From: Bacillota bacterium
Lineage (GTDB): Bacteria > Bacillota > Negativicutes > Sporomusales > CTSoil-080
DNA: 45,197 nucleotides
Direction of reading: 5' to 3'
NCBI GenBank assembly: GCA_017889635.1
Contig: JAGGAC010000040.1
Coordinates: forward strand, 1 to 45,197
In this document: positions 9,421-19,010 of the stretch, one piece after another
Layout of the letters: every line of letters starts with the position of its first letter
How positions within the stretch are numbered: the stretch's first letter is position 1
The notes under the pieces: generated by a model
Told to the model about the DNA's origin: nothing
The model's input: the letters and a program-made list of their open reading frames with translations, nothing else
Database searches by the model: none
Translations under genes and position numbers: made by a program

Positions 9421-10662
9421 GTGCTTTCAGCCCTGTCCAATGTACTCAAAATTACTGAGCTCAGGCAGAAGATCGTGTTTACCCTAGCTATGTTTCTGGT
9501 GTTTCGGGCCGGTACACATATTCCGGTGCCTGGGGTTAATGCCGCTGTTATTGAACAATTATTTACGTCCGGCAATCTTTTTGGCCTGATGGATCTGATT
9601 TCTGGCGGTGCACTAAGTAAGTTCTCAGTGTTTGCAATGAGTATTACCCCGTATATCAATGCTTCGATTATTATGCAGCTTTTGACTGTGGTTGTGCCGA
9701 AGCTTGAGCAGTGGTCCGGACGGAAAAAGATTACCCAGATTATCCGCTATGGCACGGTACTCTTGGGCTTCATTCAAGCAATCGGCATGGCTTTTGGTCT
9801 AAGATCGGCTATCATCAATCCTGGAATTGGATCTATCCTGCTTATTGCGTTAACGCTTACAGCAGGAACTACCTTCCTGATGTGGCTGGGTGAACAAATT
9901 ACAGATAAGGGTATCGGTAACGGTATTTCGTTGATTATTTTTGCCGGCATTGTATCCAGGTTGCCGGACGGTATGTTGGTAATTTATGATTACCTGACTA
10001 AAGGAACCATTAATGCATTCAATTTAGTACTATTTCTAGTAATTGCTGTGGTAATGATTGTATTCGTTATTGCGATTCAACAAGGCCAGCGCAAAATACC
10101 TGTGCAGTATGCTAAAAGGGTGGTTGGGCGCAAGATGTACGGCGGCCATACCACACATATCCCGCTAAAAGTAAATCAGGCGGGCGTTATTCCGATAATC
10201 TTTGCGTCATCCGTGCTAATGTTTCCGGTAACCATGGCTCAGTTTATAAATATTGACTGGGTAAAAACAGTGGCAGAGTGGTTTGCGTGGGGAACAGCGT
10301 TAAATACAGCGCTGTATGTACTCCTTATTATCTTCTTCACGTATTTCTATACTGCGGTTACTTTGAATATATCGGATATGGCAGAGAATATGAAAAAATA
10401 CGGCGGGTTCATACCAGGCCTTAGACCAGGCAAACCTACCGCTGATTATCTAGATCGCGTTATGACCCGTATCACTCTGGCTGGGGCTGTTTTTCTGGCC
10501 GTGATTGCGATAATGCCTAACTTGGTTGTATGGGGAACCGGCATTCAAGGGGTATACTTCGGAGGAACCGCTCTGTTGATTGTGGTGGGCGTAGCGCTTG
10601 ATACAATGAAGCAAATCGAAGCGCTGATTTTAATGCGTCACTATCAAGGTTTTATGAAGTAG
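9421..10662 (+). CDS. secY: Preprotein translocase channel subunit SecY
   Basis: A 413-residue polytopic membrane protein with ten predicted transmembrane segments. SecY is the channel of the general secretion pore and works with SecE, SecG and the motor SecA. Signatures seen: FRAGTHIPVPGV after the first helix, GIGNGISLIIFAGIVSRLP, and the cytosolic loop PVQYAKRVVGRKMYGG used for SecA and ribosome binding. GTG start directly abuts the rplO stop. Slightly shorter than E. coli SecY, normal for Firmicutes. Confidence 0.98.
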   Translation: MLSALSNVLKITELRQKIVFTLAMFLVFRAGTHIPVPGVNAAVIEQLFTSGNLFGLMDLISGGALSKFSVFAMSITPYINASIIMQLLTVVVPKLEQWSGRKKITQIIRYGTVLLGFIQAIGMAFGLRSAIINPGIGSILLIALTLTAGTTFLMWLGEQITDKGIGNGISLIIFAGIVSRLPDGMLVIYDYLTKGTINAFNLVLFLVIAVVMIVFVIAIQQGQRKIPVQYAKRVVGRKMYGGHTTHIPLKVNQAGVIPIIFASSVLMFPVTMAQFINIDWVKTVAEWFAWGTALNTALYVLLIIFFTYFYTAVTLNISDMAENMKKYGGFIPGLRPGKPTADYLDRVMTRITLAGAVFLAVIAIMPNLVVWGTGIQGVYFGGTALLIVVGVALDTMKQIEALILMRHYQGFMK

Positions 10663-10677
10663 GAGGGCGGCGGACTA

Positions 10678-11331
10678 ATGTATATCCTGTTGATGGGACC
10701 TCCTGGGGCCGGAAAAGGCACCCAGGCGGCCAAACTGGTTGATAGATTCAGTATTCCGCATATTTCGACCGGAGATATTTTCCGGGCTGCGGTGAAAGAG
10801 GGAACAGAACTCGGACGCCAAGCGAAGAAATTTATGGATTCGGGACAGTTGGTGCCGGATAGCGTGACTATCGGTATAGTAAAGGAAAGACTGGCTAAAT
10901 CAGATTGCCAGTCAGGTTTTATCCTTGACGGTTTCCCGCGGACGCTCGAGCAGGCCACAGCCTTGGATGCGACTTTAGGGGAATTGGGAGTTAAGCTAGA
11001 TCGTGTTGTTAACATCACTGCAACAGATAATGAATTAGTGCGCAGAATTACTGGACGACGTATTTGCAAGGGGTGTAGTGCAACCTATCATGTTACTCTA
11101 AATTCTCCAACTGTTAGCGGTAAGTGTGATAAGTGTGGCGGCGAGCTTTTCCAACGTGCTGATGACCAGGAAGAGACGGTTATAAAACGCTTAAACGTTT
11201 ATCAAGTTCAAACCGAGCCTCTTATTGGCTATTACCGGAGTAAAGGTTTGTATGCCGAAATAGACGGTCTGCAGTCGATTGACAAAGTGCTAGAGAAAGT
11301 TATAGACAGCTTGCGGGGCGACCGGACATGA
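10678..11331 (+). CDS. adk: Adenylate kinase, zinc-binding LID type
   Basis: A 217-residue enzyme that interconverts ATP + AMP and 2 ADP. P-loop [10 protein letters not shown] at residues 7-16, AMP-binding [10 protein letters not shown], and a long LID domain with four cysteines (CKGC and CDKC) that bind structural zinc, as in Gram-positive adenylate kinases. Ends in an ATGA overlap with map. Presence between secY and map is typical for Firmicutes. Confidence 0.98.
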   Translation: MYILLMGPPGAGKGTQAAKLVDRFSIPHISTGDIFRAAVKEGTELGRQAKKFMDSGQLVPDSVTIGIVKERLAKSDCQSGFILDGFPRTLEQATALDATLGELGVKLDRVVNITATDNELVRRITGRRICKGCSATYHVTLNSPTVSGKCDKCGGELFQRADDQEETVIKRLNVYQVQTEPLIGYYRSKGLYAEIDGLQSIDKVLEKVIDSLRGDRT

Positions 11332-12074
11332 TAATCCTTAAGTCTGAGCGCGAACTTTCATATATGCGTGATGCTGGCAGAGTTGTTGCAAAAACGCTTG
11401 TGGAAGTAAGAAAAGCGGTAAAACCCGGGGTTTCAACACAGGAACTGGATGAACTTGCTGAAGAATATATAAAACGAAGTGGGGCTATTCCCGCATTCAA
11501 AGGTTATCACGGTTTTCCTGGCAATATCTGTGCTTCAGTCAACGAAGAAGTGGTTCATGGTATTCCGGGATTAAGAAAGCTTAAGAGTGGAGATAATGTA
11601 AGTATTGACATTGGAACGGTAATTAATGGATATAACGGCGATGCTGCTATAACTGTACCGGTCGATAAAATCGACGCCGAGGTCCAAAAGCTCTTAGATG
11701 TAACCGAGAAATCTCTGTATAAGGGAATCGCTCAGGCTAATGTGGGTAATCGGCTCAGTGACATTTCACATGCGGTTCAATCCTTTGCTGAAAGCTACGG
11801 CTATGGTGTAGTTCGAGATTTTGTCGGCCATGGCATTGGCCGTAGCATGCATGAAGATCCCCAGGTGCCAAACTATGGCAGCCCCGGCCGCGGCCCACGG
11901 TTGAAATCTGGTATGACACTTGCGATAGAACCGATGATTAACATGGGAACACATGAGGTGAAGACACTTGACGACGGATGGACGGTGGTGACTGTGGACA
12001 AGAAACAGTCTGCTCATTTTGAGCATACCATCGTAATCACTCCGGACGGGCCAGAAATATTAACCAAGTTATAG
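11328..12074 (+). CDS. map: Methionine aminopeptidase, type I
   Basis: A 248-residue metalloenzyme that removes the N-terminal methionine from new proteins. The five metal ligands are visible: the aspartates in [16 protein letters not shown], the histidine in [12 protein letters not shown], the glutamate in AIEPMIN and the glutamate in HFEHTIVIT. The substrate-side histidine is in [19 protein letters not shown]. Type Ia, without an N-terminal zinc finger. The ATG overlaps the adk stop. Confidence 0.98.
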   Translation: MIILKSERELSYMRDAGRVVAKTLVEVRKAVKPGVSTQELDELAEEYIKRSGAIPAFKGYHGFPGNICASVNEEVVHGIPGLRKLKSGDNVSIDIGTVINGYNGDAAITVPVDKIDAEVQKLLDVTEKSLYKGIAQANVGNRLSDISHAVQSFAESYGYGVVRDFVGHGIGRSMHEDPQVPNYGSPGRGPRLKSGMTLAIEPMINMGTHEVKTLDDGWTVVTVDKKQSAHFEHTIVITPDGPEILTKL

Positions 12075-12087
12075 GGGGCGGGTTGAC

Positions 12088-12369
12088 GTGCCTGTGGATG
12101 GTATAAGGTTAGGCCAAGTGGTACGATCTAATGCCGGACGCGATAAAGGTAATATTTATCTCGTTGTAGGATTTTCTGCTCCCCAAGAGGCATGGTTAGC
12201 TGACGGCCGCAGTCGCAGGGCGGCCAACCCAAAACGAAAAAATGTCCGGCATATCAGCGTCCTAGGGTTAATTGACAAAGGTGTCGCAGCTAAGCTCGCA
12301 GGTGGCTTGAAGGCTGATGATGAAGATATTCGTCAGGCTATCAAAGCTTGCGTGTGCACCGGAGAGTAG
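12088..12369 (+). CDS. KOW-domain RNA-binding protein (L14e/L27e-like)
   Basis: A 93-residue protein with an N-terminal KOW-like segment ([20 protein letters not shown], then [13 protein letters not shown]), resembling the archaeal/eukaryal L14e-L6e-L27e group (COG2163). It sits between map and infA in many Clostridia and Negativicutes and is absent from this position in Bacillus. Family and context suggest an RNA- or ribosome-associated role, but I know of no tested function. GTG start behind GGGGGCGGG. Confidence 0.75.
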   Translation: MPVDGIRLGQVVRSNAGRDKGNIYLVVGFSAPQEAWLADGRSRRAANPKRKNVRHISVLGLIDKGVAAKLAGGLKADDEDIRQAIKACVCTGE

Positions 12370-12395
12370 TGAGATGCGGACGAGGAGGGAGACTC

Positions 12396-12614
12396 ATGTC
12401 CAAACAAGATGTAATTGAAGTTGAAGGTATAGTTATTGAGGCGTTGCCTAATGCAATGTTCCAAGTTAAACTGGATAACGGGCATGTCGTAATGGCACAT
12501 ATATCAGGCAAGATTCGGATGCATTTTATTAGAATTTTGCCTGGCGATAAAGTGCTTATTGAACTGACGCCTTATGATTTGAAACGCGGCCGTATTACCT
12601 ACCGCTATAAATAG
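12396..12614 (+). CDS. infA: Translation initiation factor IF-1
   Basis: A 72-residue S1-type OB-fold protein: [59 protein letters not shown]-1 occupies the 30S A site during initiation together with IF-2 and IF-3. ATG 12396 follows GAGGAGGG; an in-frame upstream extension to 12348 would add unconserved residues that overlap the KOW gene. Exactly the family length. Confidence 0.98.
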   Translation: MSKQDVIEVEGIVIEALPNAMFQVKLDNGHVVMAHISGKIRMHFIRILPGDKVLIELTPYDLKRGRITYRYK

Positions 12615-12646
12615 CGGATTCGCGTGATTTTTAAGGAGGGTTAAGT

Positions 12647-12760
12647 ATGAAGGTTAGACCGTCGGTCAAACCCATCTGCGAAAAGTGCAAAATTATCAAG
12701 CGTCATGGCAACGTAATGGTGATTTGCGAGAATCCAAAACATAAACAGAAACAAGGTTAG
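12647..12760 (+). CDS. rpmJ: 50S ribosomal protein L36
   Basis: A 37-residue protein beginning [15 protein letters not shown] and ending NPKHKQKQG. The zinc knuckle of the C-plus form is complete: cysteines 11, 14 and 27 and histidine 33. L36 binds deep in 23S rRNA. ATG 12647 is behind AAGGAGGG. It is the shortest gene of the superoperon, in its usual place between infA and rpsM. Confidence 0.96.
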   Translation: MKVRPSVKPICEKCKIIKRHGNVMVICENPKHKQKQG

Positions 12761-12774
12761 GAGGTGGATGCTGA

Positions 12775-13146
12775 ATGGCACGTATTTCCGGAGTAGATTT
12801 ACCTCGTGATAAGCGGGTTGAAATTGCATTGACATACATCTTTGGTATTGGCCTTACTCTTTCAAAAGAGATTCTGTCCGTGACCGGCATTAACCCGGAT
12901 ACACGGGTACGTGATTTGACTGAGGAAGAAATATCTAAGCTGAGAGAGAACATTGATAAGAACTATAAAGTGGAAGGTGATCTCCGGCGTGAGGAATCGC
13001 TAAACATTAAACGGCTTATCGAGATTGGTTCGTATCGTGGAAAACGTCATCGGATGGGATTGCCTGTTCGGGGACAAAAGACTAAGACTAATGCTCGTAC
13101 TCGTAAAGGACCGAAGAAAACGGTCGGCGCGAAACGTAAGAAGTAG
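12775..13146 (+). CDS. rpsM: 30S ribosomal protein S13
   Basis: A 123-residue protein with [26 protein letters not shown], the helix-two-turn-helix domain, and a basic tail ([16 protein letters not shown]) that contacts P-site tRNA. S13 forms intersubunit bridges with L5. First ribosomal protein of the alpha operon, which is fused to spc here with no internal terminator that I can see. Confidence 0.98.
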   Translation: MARISGVDLPRDKRVEIALTYIFGIGLTLSKEILSVTGINPDTRVRDLTEEEISKLRENIDKNYKVEGDLRREESLNIKRLIEIGSYRGKRHRMGLPVRGQKTKTNARTRKGPKKTVGAKRKK

Positions 13147-13159
13147 GGAGGGATAAAGC

Positions 13160-13552
13160 TTGGCAACAAAAAAGGCTGTTAGACCCAAACGTCGCGAACG
13201 TAAGAATGTCGAGTATGGGGTTGCCCATATTCGTTCAACCTTTAACAATACTATTGTTACTATTACTGATTCTAAAGGCAATGCAATTTCATGGGCCAGC
13301 GCTGGAGGAATGGGCTTTAAAGGATCTCGAAAAAGCACTCCTTTTGCAGCTCAAATGGCGGCTGAGCAAGCAGCGAAGGCAGCAATGGAACATGGGATGA
13401 AGCAAATTGAAGTATATGTTAAGGGGCCTGGCGCCGGTAGGGAAGCTGCAATTCGGTCGCTGCAGGCGGCTGGATTGGAAGTAAATCTGATTAAGGACGT
13501 TACGCCCATTCCGCATAACGGCTGCCGTCCGCCTAAACGTAGAAGAGTATAA
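13160..13552 (+). CDS. rpsK: 30S ribosomal protein S11
   Basis: A 130-residue protein with [24 protein letters not shown] and the C-terminal [19 protein letters not shown]11 forms the 30S platform near the Shine-Dalgarno helix. It starts at TTG 13160 behind AGGGAGGG; the conserved ATKK N-terminus follows directly, and no ATG is nearby in frame. Ordinary. Confidence 0.97.
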   Translation: MATKKAVRPKRRERKNVEYGVAHIRSTFNNTIVTITDSKGNAISWASAGGMGFKGSRKSTPFAAQMAAEQAAKAAMEHGMKQIEVYVKGPGAGREAAIRSLQAAGLEVNLIKDVTPIPHNGCRPPKRRRV

Positions 13553-13577
13553 GGATTTCGGGAGGTGTTAGACGAGA

Positions 13578-14210
13578 ATGGCAAGATATGTAGGTTCGGT
13601 TTGCAGACAATGCCGCCGCGAGGGAGCCAAATTATACCTCAAAGGCGATAGGTGTTACAGCGACAAATGTTCGTTCTCCCGTCGCAGTTACGCTCCGGGG
13701 CAACAAGGGCAAAAACAAGCCCGGAAAAAGGTTTCGGAGTACGGAATCCAGCTGCGGGAAAAACAAAAAGCACGTCGTATATACGGCATTTTGGAGCGCC
13801 AGTTTCGTTCCTATTTTGAAAAAGCTGACCGTCAAAAAGGGATTACCGGCGAGAATTTGCTTGTAATGCTGGAAAGAAGGTTGGATAATGTCGTATTCCG
13901 TTTGGGCTTTGCGTCAAGCCGTACTCAAGCTCGACAATTGGTACGACATGGCCATTTTATGGTAGACGGCCATCGGGTGGACATACCGTCTTATCTGGTC
14001 AAACCAGGTAATGTGATTCAGGTAAGAGAAGCCAGCAAAGAATCTCCTCTTGTGAAAGAGGCGATCGAGGTGCTTGCAACTAAAACTGTTCCGGCCTGGC
14101 TGGAGTTGTCGGCGCCGGATGCCGCTGGTAAAGTGGTACGGTTTCCTACCCGGGAGGAAATTGATGTTCCGATACAAGAGCACTTCATTGTTGAATTGTA
14201 CTCTCGCTAA
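13578..14210 (+). CDS. rpsD: 30S ribosomal protein S4, zinc type
   Basis: A 210-residue primary 16S rRNA binder that nucleates 30S body assembly. The N-terminal CRQCRREG and CYSDKC cysteines (residues 9, 12, 26, 31) form a zinc knuckle, the C-plus form. The central S4 RNA-binding domain has [27 protein letters not shown]. In B. subtilis rpsD lies elsewhere and autoregulates; here it is in the alpha operon. Confidence 0.98.
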   Translation: MARYVGSVCRQCRREGAKLYLKGDRCYSDKCSFSRRSYAPGQQGQKQARKKVSEYGIQLREKQKARRIYGILERQFRSYFEKADRQKGITGENLLVMLERRLDNVVFRLGFASSRTQARQLVRHGHFMVDGHRVDIPSYLVKPGNVIQVREASKESPLVKEAIEVLATKTVPAWLELSAPDAAGKVVRFPTREEIDVPIQEHFIVELYSR

Positions 14211-14272
14211 TTTGCCCTCAACAATGGAAATGGCGTAACTTTTAGCTTGCGCAAAGAGGAGGGTTTTTCCGG

Positions 14273-15232
14273 ATGATCGAGATCGAAAAACCGAAAATCG
14301 AGATAGTAGAAATAAGTGAAGACAATCGTTATGGTAAATTCGTGTGCGAACCATTAGAGCGCGGCTATGGTATTACCCTTGGGAATAGCTTGCGTAGGAT
14401 ACTGTTGTCGTCGCTACCGGGAGCGGCGGTGACTTCAGTCAGGATTGACGGAGTCCTTCATGAGTTTTCTACTATTCCTGGTGTTCGGGAAGACGTTACC
14501 GATATTATATTGAATTTAAAGGAGCTCTACCTGAGCCTTTATGGCGACGAAGCCAGAACGGTGAGAATAGATGCTCACGGCGAAGGCGAAGTCAAAGCTA
14601 GCGACATTATTGTTGATCCTGATGTGGAAGTGTTGAATCCAGAGCTTCATATAGCTACCTTGGATACCGATGCAACACTTAGGATGGAGATGATGGTGGA
14701 ACGCGGTCGAGGCTATGTATCAGCCGAAAAGAACAAAAAACCGGATCATGTTATTGGCGTCATTCCCATTGATTCTATTTTTTCGCCGATTTTACGGGTC
14801 AACTATAGTGTAACCGATACCCGTGTTGGAAATGTTACCGATTATGACAAGCTTACGCTAGAAGTCTGGACCAATGGCAGCATCCGACCGGAAGAAGCTG
14901 TTAGTAAAGCTGCAAGCGTACTGGTAGCTCATTTGAAGCTTTTCCAGAATATCGCTGGCAGTGCGATCGACGATGAAACATCAGATGGTACTTTCGCTGA
15001 GGTCGCTGAAGATGAAGGTGCTAAAACGATGGAAATGACTATTGAGGACTTAGAGTTGTCAGTTCGTTCTTACAACTGTCTGAAGCGAGCAGGAATTAAT
15101 ACTGTGGCCGAACTAGTTCAAAAAACAGAAGATGACATGATGAAGGTGCGCAACCTGGGACGGAAATCCCTTGACGAAGTCAAGAAGAAGATTGAGGAAC
15201 TCGGGTTGCTATTGGCTGAAAACGAGGAGTAA
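14273..15232 (+). CDS. rpoA: RNA polymerase alpha subunit
   Basis: A 319-residue protein. Residues 1 to about 230 form the dimerising N-terminal domain that assembles beta and beta-prime ([19 protein letters not shown] near residue 30). After an acidic linker, residues of roughly 250-315 form the C-terminal domain that binds UP elements and activators ([16 protein letters not shown], then [15 protein letters not shown]). Its ATG follows GAGGAGGG in a 62-base spacer after rpsD. Confidence 0.98.
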   Translation: MIEIEKPKIEIVEISEDNRYGKFVCEPLERGYGITLGNSLRRILLSSLPGAAVTSVRIDGVLHEFSTIPGVREDVTDIILNLKELYLSLYGDEARTVRIDAHGEGEVKASDIIVDPDVEVLNPELHIATLDTDATLRMEMMVERGRGYVSAEKNKKPDHVIGVIPIDSIFSPILRVNYSVTDTRVGNVTDYDKLTLEVWTNGSIRPEEAVSKAASVLVAHLKLFQNIAGSAIDDETSDGTFAEVAEDEGAKTMEMTIEDLELSVRSYNCLKRAGINTVAELVQKTEDDMMKVRNLGRKSLDEVKKKIEELGLLLAENEE

Positions 15233-15249
15233 GAAGGGAGGGTAATTTT

Positions 15250-15588
15250 ATGTTTTACCGCAAGTTGGGCCGCGATAGCAGTGCCCGCAAGGCGTTATTT
15301 CGTAGTTTGTTGACTTCCTTCTTTGCGCATGGGCGTATTGAGACAACTGAGGCTAAAGCCAAGGAAGTTAGCAAATTAATTGACAAAATGATTACTTTAG
15401 CTAAGCGGGGTGATTTACATGCACGCCGCCAGGTACTAGCTTACATTATGGACGAGAACGTAATCAAGGCGCTTTTTGACGAAGTTGCCTTGAAGTATGT
15501 AGATCGTCAAGGTGGTTATACCAGAATTCTTAAATTGGGACCGCGCCGCGGTGATGCTGCGCCGATGGTGATTTTAGAATTGGTTTAG
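15250..15588 (+). CDS. rplQ: 50S ribosomal protein L17
   Basis: A 112-residue protein starting [20 protein letters not shown], with [19 protein letters not shown] at the end. L17 lies near the exit tunnel. This is the short bacterial form and the last gene of the alpha operon. It is followed by a long imperfect hairpin and a GC-rich palindrome before the transporter genes. Confidence 0.97.
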   Translation: MFYRKLGRDSSARKALFRSLLTSFFAHGRIETTEAKAKEVSKLIDKMITLAKRGDLHARRQVLAYIMDENVIKALFDEVALKYVDRQGGYTRILKLGPRRGDAAPMVILELV

Positions 15589-15593
15589 TATTA

Positions 15594-15635
15594 ATCCAGG
15601 TGGCGAAGGCAGAATTTCTGGCGGGTCGCCTGGAT
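15594..15635 (+). other. Bulged hairpin after rplQ (possible operon end)
   Basis: ATCCAG (15594-15599) pairs with CTGGAT (15630-15635). Inside, GCGA pairs with TCGC beyond a three-base bulge, and an inner CAGA-ATT-TCTG stem-loop caps it. An AT-rich stretch rather than a true T-run follows. It may be a weak terminator or RNA-processing site between the ribosomal superoperon and ecfA1. Confidence 0.4.
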
Positions 15636-15656
15636 AAATTTATATTATTTTGCGTC

Positions 15657-15687
15657 GGGGGGCGGCCGGAAGGTCGCCCTATCCTAC
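15657..15687. repeat. GC-rich palindrome, copy 2
   Basis: GGGCGGCC (15660-15667) and GGTCGCCC (15672-15679) form an eight-pair stem with one G-U around a GGAA loop, which is GNRA-type, followed by TATCCTAC. It shares its arms and the TATCC tail with the copy at 209-240. It sits in the leader of ecfA1, about 40 bases before the start codon. Confidence 0.5.
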
Positions 15688-15727
15688 TATAGGCGCGAAA
15701 GCCGTTTTGGGGATGAAGGAGTCGGAC

Positions 15728-16558
15728 ATGAAAGAATTAATAAAAACAGTAAATTTAGGGCATGGCTATTTCGGGGCTGATGGCGCCAGGGTAACAGCCC
15801 TTGAAAATATAAATATTACTGTTCATACCGGCGAATTTGTGGCTATCATTGGTACAAATGGATCAGGCAAGTCAACGTTGGCTAAGCATTTAAACGCTCT
15901 TTTACTGCCAACATCAGGCCAATGCTTAGTTAACGGTCAGCCTACTGATAAAGTCGAATATCTGTGGCAAATACGGCAAACGGTAGGAATGGTTTTTCAG
16001 AATCCTGATAACCAACTTGTTGCTGCTGTTGTAGAGGAAGATGTCGCTTTTGGCCCGGAAAATTTGGGTATTGAGCCGCGCGAAATAGTGCGGCGGGTTA
16101 AAGAAGCTTTGGAGTTAGTTGGTATGAGCGACTATCGTTTGTATCCACCACATCGATTAAGTGGTGGTCAAAAACAACGTGTAGCAATCGCCGGTATGCT
16201 CGCGATGCGCCCTAAGTGCCTGGTCTTGGACGAACCTACAGCGATGCTCGATCCGATAGGTCGACGCGAAGTGCTGGATACGGTTAGGAATCTTAACCAC
16301 CAAGGTATGACAATTGTTTATATCACGCATGCAATGGAAGAAGCGCTGAATGCTGATCGCGTGATTGTTCTCGACCAAGGAATACTAGCATTTCAGGGCA
16401 CCCCGGCTGAGGTATTTAGTCAAGTCGATAGGCTTAAAGACCTTGGACTTGATGTTCCAATAGCAGCGGATATAGCCTGGCGGCTTAGGGGAAATGGCTT
16501 GGCTGTGCCGCAATCAATTATTACTAATGAGGCTCTGGCGGTGGTGTTATGTCCATAG
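15728..16558 (+). CDS. ecfA1: ECF transporter ATPase EcfA1
   Basis: A 276-residue ABC ATPase of the group II energy-coupling factor module, shared by many vitamin-binding S components. Walker A GTNGSGKST, the ABC signature LSGGQKQR and Walker B LVLDEPTAMLD are all present, with the D-loop and switch histidine (ITHAMEEA). AAGGAG at 15716-15721 selects ATG 15728; an in-frame ATG at 15713 overlaps it. The gene overlaps ecfA2 by ten bases. No S component is encoded nearby, as expected for a shared module. Confidence 0.95.
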   Translation: MKELIKTVNLGHGYFGADGARVTALENINITVHTGEFVAIIGTNGSGKSTLAKHLNALLLPTSGQCLVNGQPTDKVEYLWQIRQTVGMVFQNPDNQLVAAVVEEDVAFGPENLGIEPREIVRRVKEALELVGMSDYRLYPPHRLSGGQKQRVAIAGMLAMRPKCLVLDEPTAMLDPIGRREVLDTVRNLNHQGMTIVYITHAMEEALNADRVIVLDQGILAFQGTPAEVFSQVDRLKDLGLDVPIAADIAWRLRGNGLAVPQSIITNEALAVVLCP

Positions 16559-17415
16559 TATTTAAAGACGTTAGCTATGTATATATGCCTGGGACTCCGT
16601 TTAAACAAACAGCGCTAAAAAAGATAAATTTTGAAATAAAAAAAGGCGAATTTGTTGGGATTATCGGTCATACTGGATCTGGAAAGTCTACGTTGGTTCA
16701 GCATATGAATGGGCTTTTAAAACCGTCGCTAGGGGTGGTAAGTGTCGAGGATATCGACATTAACGGCAAAGGAGATGCTGCCCGTGTAGCCAAGCGCAAG
16801 GTAGGTATGGTCTTTCAGTACCCTGAACACCAATTGTTTGAAGAAACAGTATATGATGATATTGCCTTTGGTCCGCGCAATATTGGACTAGACGCCGAAG
16901 AAATCGAGCGGCGGGTAAGAAAGGCACTTGACTTTGTTGGACTTGATTTTAACATGTTTTCAGGTCGTTCTCCGTTTCAACTGAGTGGCGGGCAAATGCG
17001 ACGGATAGCGATTGCTGGTGTTGTTGCACTTGAACCGGAGTATTTGATTCTGGATGAGCCGTCAGCAGGACTAGACCCGCGTGGGCGGGAAACGATTCTT
17101 GACGAGATTTTCAAATTGCATAACAGTACAGGCGTTACCGTCATACTGGTTTCACATAACATGGAGGAAGTAGCCAGGTTTGTAGATAGACTAATAGTTA
17201 TGCACTCAGGTGAGATAAGTTTGGACGGAGAACCACGGGATATTTTCCGGCATAGTCGGGATAAGTTAGTGCAGGCAGGTGTGGATGTTCCTAGTGTGTG
17301 TACCTTGTTGGCAGAGCTTAGAGGGCGGGGGCTACCTGTGGAAGATATAGCATTGACGCCTGAGGAGGCTACGGCGACAATTATGGCGGCAATGAGGAGG
17401 CGAGACAGGTGCTAA
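16549..17415 (+). CDS. ecfA2: ECF transporter ATPase EcfA2
   Basis: A 288-residue ABC ATPase, partner of EcfA1 in the heterodimeric motor. Walker A GHTGSGKST, signature LSGGQMRR, Walker B LILDEPSAGLD and switch histidine VSHNMEE are intact. It hydrolyses ATP to topple the S component in the membrane through EcfT. The start lies inside ecfA1 and the end overlaps ecfT by seven bases, so the three are translated as a unit. Confidence 0.95.
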   Translation: MSIVFKDVSYVYMPGTPFKQTALKKINFEIKKGEFVGIIGHTGSGKSTLVQHMNGLLKPSLGVVSVEDIDINGKGDAARVAKRKVGMVFQYPEHQLFEETVYDDIAFGPRNIGLDAEEIERRVRKALDFVGLDFNMFSGRSPFQLSGGQMRRIAIAGVVALEPEYLILDEPSAGLDPRGRETILDEIFKLHNSTGVTVILVSHNMEEVARFVDRLIVMHSGEISLDGEPRDIFRHSRDKLVQAGVDVPSVCTLLAELRGRGLPVEDIALTPEEATATIMAAMRRRDRC

Positions 17416-18212
17416 CTGATATTACTCTCGGCCAGTACTTTCCGGGCGATTCACTGCTGCATCGGCTTGATCCCCGTACCAAGATTTTAGTGACCATGCT
17501 ATTTTTTGGCAGTATTTTTCTTGCAGACAGCTATACATCGTATTGTGTGTTATTGGGGTTTACGGCGGTGATTATTGGTGTGGCTGCTGTTCCGCTTAGG
17601 CTGGTAGCGAAATCAGTTCGGCCACTGTGGTTCCTCATTATTCTGACTGCTGGCATACATATTTTTTCAACACCGGGGACGGTAGTTTATTCTGTGGGGC
17701 CGCTAGTAGTAACGTTGGAGGGTGGAAAGCAGGCCTTCTTTATGGCTGCTAGGCTAATATTATTAATAATTATGGCGTCGCTTTTGACACTTACCACGTC
17801 ACCAATTATGTTGACTGATGGAATTGAACATTTATTGGGCCCATTTCGGCGAATAGGAGTGCCGGCCCATGAATTAGCGATGATGATGACTATTGCTCTC
17901 CGGTTCATTCCTACATTACTAGAAGAAACTGATCGGATAATGAAAGCTCAGACAGCAAGAGGGGCGGATTTTGCCAGCGGAGGTATTCTGAAGCGGGTAA
18001 AAAATATGGTGCCACTTTTGGTACCACTTTTTATTAGTGCTTTTCGTCGGGCTGACGAACTGGCTGTGGCGATGGAAGCGCGTTGTTATCGGGGTGGAGA
18101 AAATCGTACCAGAATGAAGGAACTTAGACTTTCCTGGCGTGATTTGGGAGCATTTATTGCAATTTTTGCCTTAGTGGCGTTAATGGGTGGACTGAGATGG
18201 AGCGTAAGTTAA
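17409..18212 (+). CDS. ecfT: ECF transporter transmembrane subunit EcfT
   Basis: A 267-residue integral membrane protein with about five to six hydrophobic segments. Two coupling motifs that dock on the ATPases are visible, AQTARGADF and MEARCYRGG, both of the Ala-Arg-Gly type characteristic of EcfT. GTG start at 17409 inside ecfA2; its end overlaps the truA start by 16 bases. Together with EcfA1 and EcfA2 it energises several S components for vitamins or metals. Confidence 0.95.
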   Translation: MLTDITLGQYFPGDSLLHRLDPRTKILVTMLFFGSIFLADSYTSYCVLLGFTAVIIGVAAVPLRLVAKSVRPLWFLIILTAGIHIFSTPGTVVYSVGPLVVTLEGGKQAFFMAARLILLIIMASLLTLTTSPIMLTDGIEHLLGPFRRIGVPAHELAMMMTIALRFIPTLLEETDRIMKAQTARGADFASGGILKRVKNMVPLLVPLFISAFRRADELAVAMEARCYRGGENRTRMKELRLSWRDLGAFIAIFALVALMGGLRWSVS

Positions 18213-18934
18213 AATTAACTGTAGCCTATGATGGTTCGCGTTATCATGGTTTTCAACGTCAGGCAAACGCTGTAACGATACAAGAGGTTCTTGAGGAACA
18301 ACTGGCGAAGATATTTGGTCATCGACTGAAACTTAATGGAGCAGCTAGGACTGACTCTGGAGTTCATGCCTATAATCAAGTGATTACTTTTAATACAGAA
18401 GGAAAAATACCGGTTGGGAAGGTTCCATTAGCGGCTAAAAGTGCTTTGCCGGATGATATTGTTGTTACTAGAGCTGAAGAAGTATCGTGTGATTTTCATG
18501 CTCGCTACTCAGCCAGAAGTAAAATATATCTTTATCAAATTTATGTAAGTAAGTTGCCTGATCCATTCCGACGTAACTATGCTTGGCACTTGCCGAAAAT
18601 GCCGGATGTTGCCGCGATGCATAAAGCGGCACAAAGAATAGTTGGTGAGCATGATTTTTCGTCTTTTCGTGCCTCCGGTGGACATTTAATTAATCCGGTG
18701 CGGACAATATTGGCTACCGGATGCCATCAGGACGCCGAAAAAATTGAATTCATATTTCATGGAACCGGCTTTCTATATCATATGGTGCGCAATCTTGTAG
18801 GGACACTAGTAGATGTAGGCTGGGGAAGGCTTACAGACAGTGATTTTGCTGCGATCTTGGCTGGAAGAGATCGTTCTCTTGCTGGAATAACTGCTCCCCC
18901 TCAAGGGTTATACTTAAAAGAAGTATTTTATTGA
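18197..18934 (+). CDS. truA: tRNA pseudouridine(38-40) synthase
   Basis: A 245-residue enzyme that isomerises uridines 38-40 in the anticodon stem of many tRNAs. The catalytic aspartate is in GAARTDSGVHA near residue 57. FHGTGFLYHMVRNLVGTLVDVGWGR is the conserved C-terminal core. ATG 18197 lies inside ecfT, and the ecfA1-ecfA2-ecfT-truA-rplM-rpsI order is common in Firmicutes. Low-GC sequence with a promoter follows. Confidence 0.97.
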   Translation: MERKLKLTVAYDGSRYHGFQRQANAVTIQEVLEEQLAKIFGHRLKLNGAARTDSGVHAYNQVITFNTEGKIPVGKVPLAAKSALPDDIVVTRAEEVSCDFHARYSARSKIYLYQIYVSKLPDPFRRNYAWHLPKMPDVAAMHKAAQRIVGEHDFSSFRASGGHLINPVRTILATGCHQDAEKIEFIFHGTGFLYHMVRNLVGTLVDVGWGRLTDSDFAAILAGRDRSLAGITAPPQGLYLKEVFY

Positions 18935-18981
18935 TTTGTTAATATTTATATAAAAAATATCCTAAAGCCTAGACAAATACC

Positions 18982-19010
18982 TTGACATTGACAACTCTTT
19001 TTTATAAAAT
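18982..19010 (+). promoter_or_regulatory. Sigma-A-type promoter for rplM-rpsI
   Basis: TTGACA (18982-18987), 17-base spacer, TAAAAT (19005-19010). A second TTGACA lies immediately after the first (18988-18993) but is too close to the -10. The leader of about 85 bases ends with TATCG (19068-19072) able to pair with CGATA (19086-19090) right before the AGGAGG site. This could expose or hide the rplM ribosome binding site; whether it is an L13-type autoregulatory leader cannot be told by eye. Confidence 0.7.
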
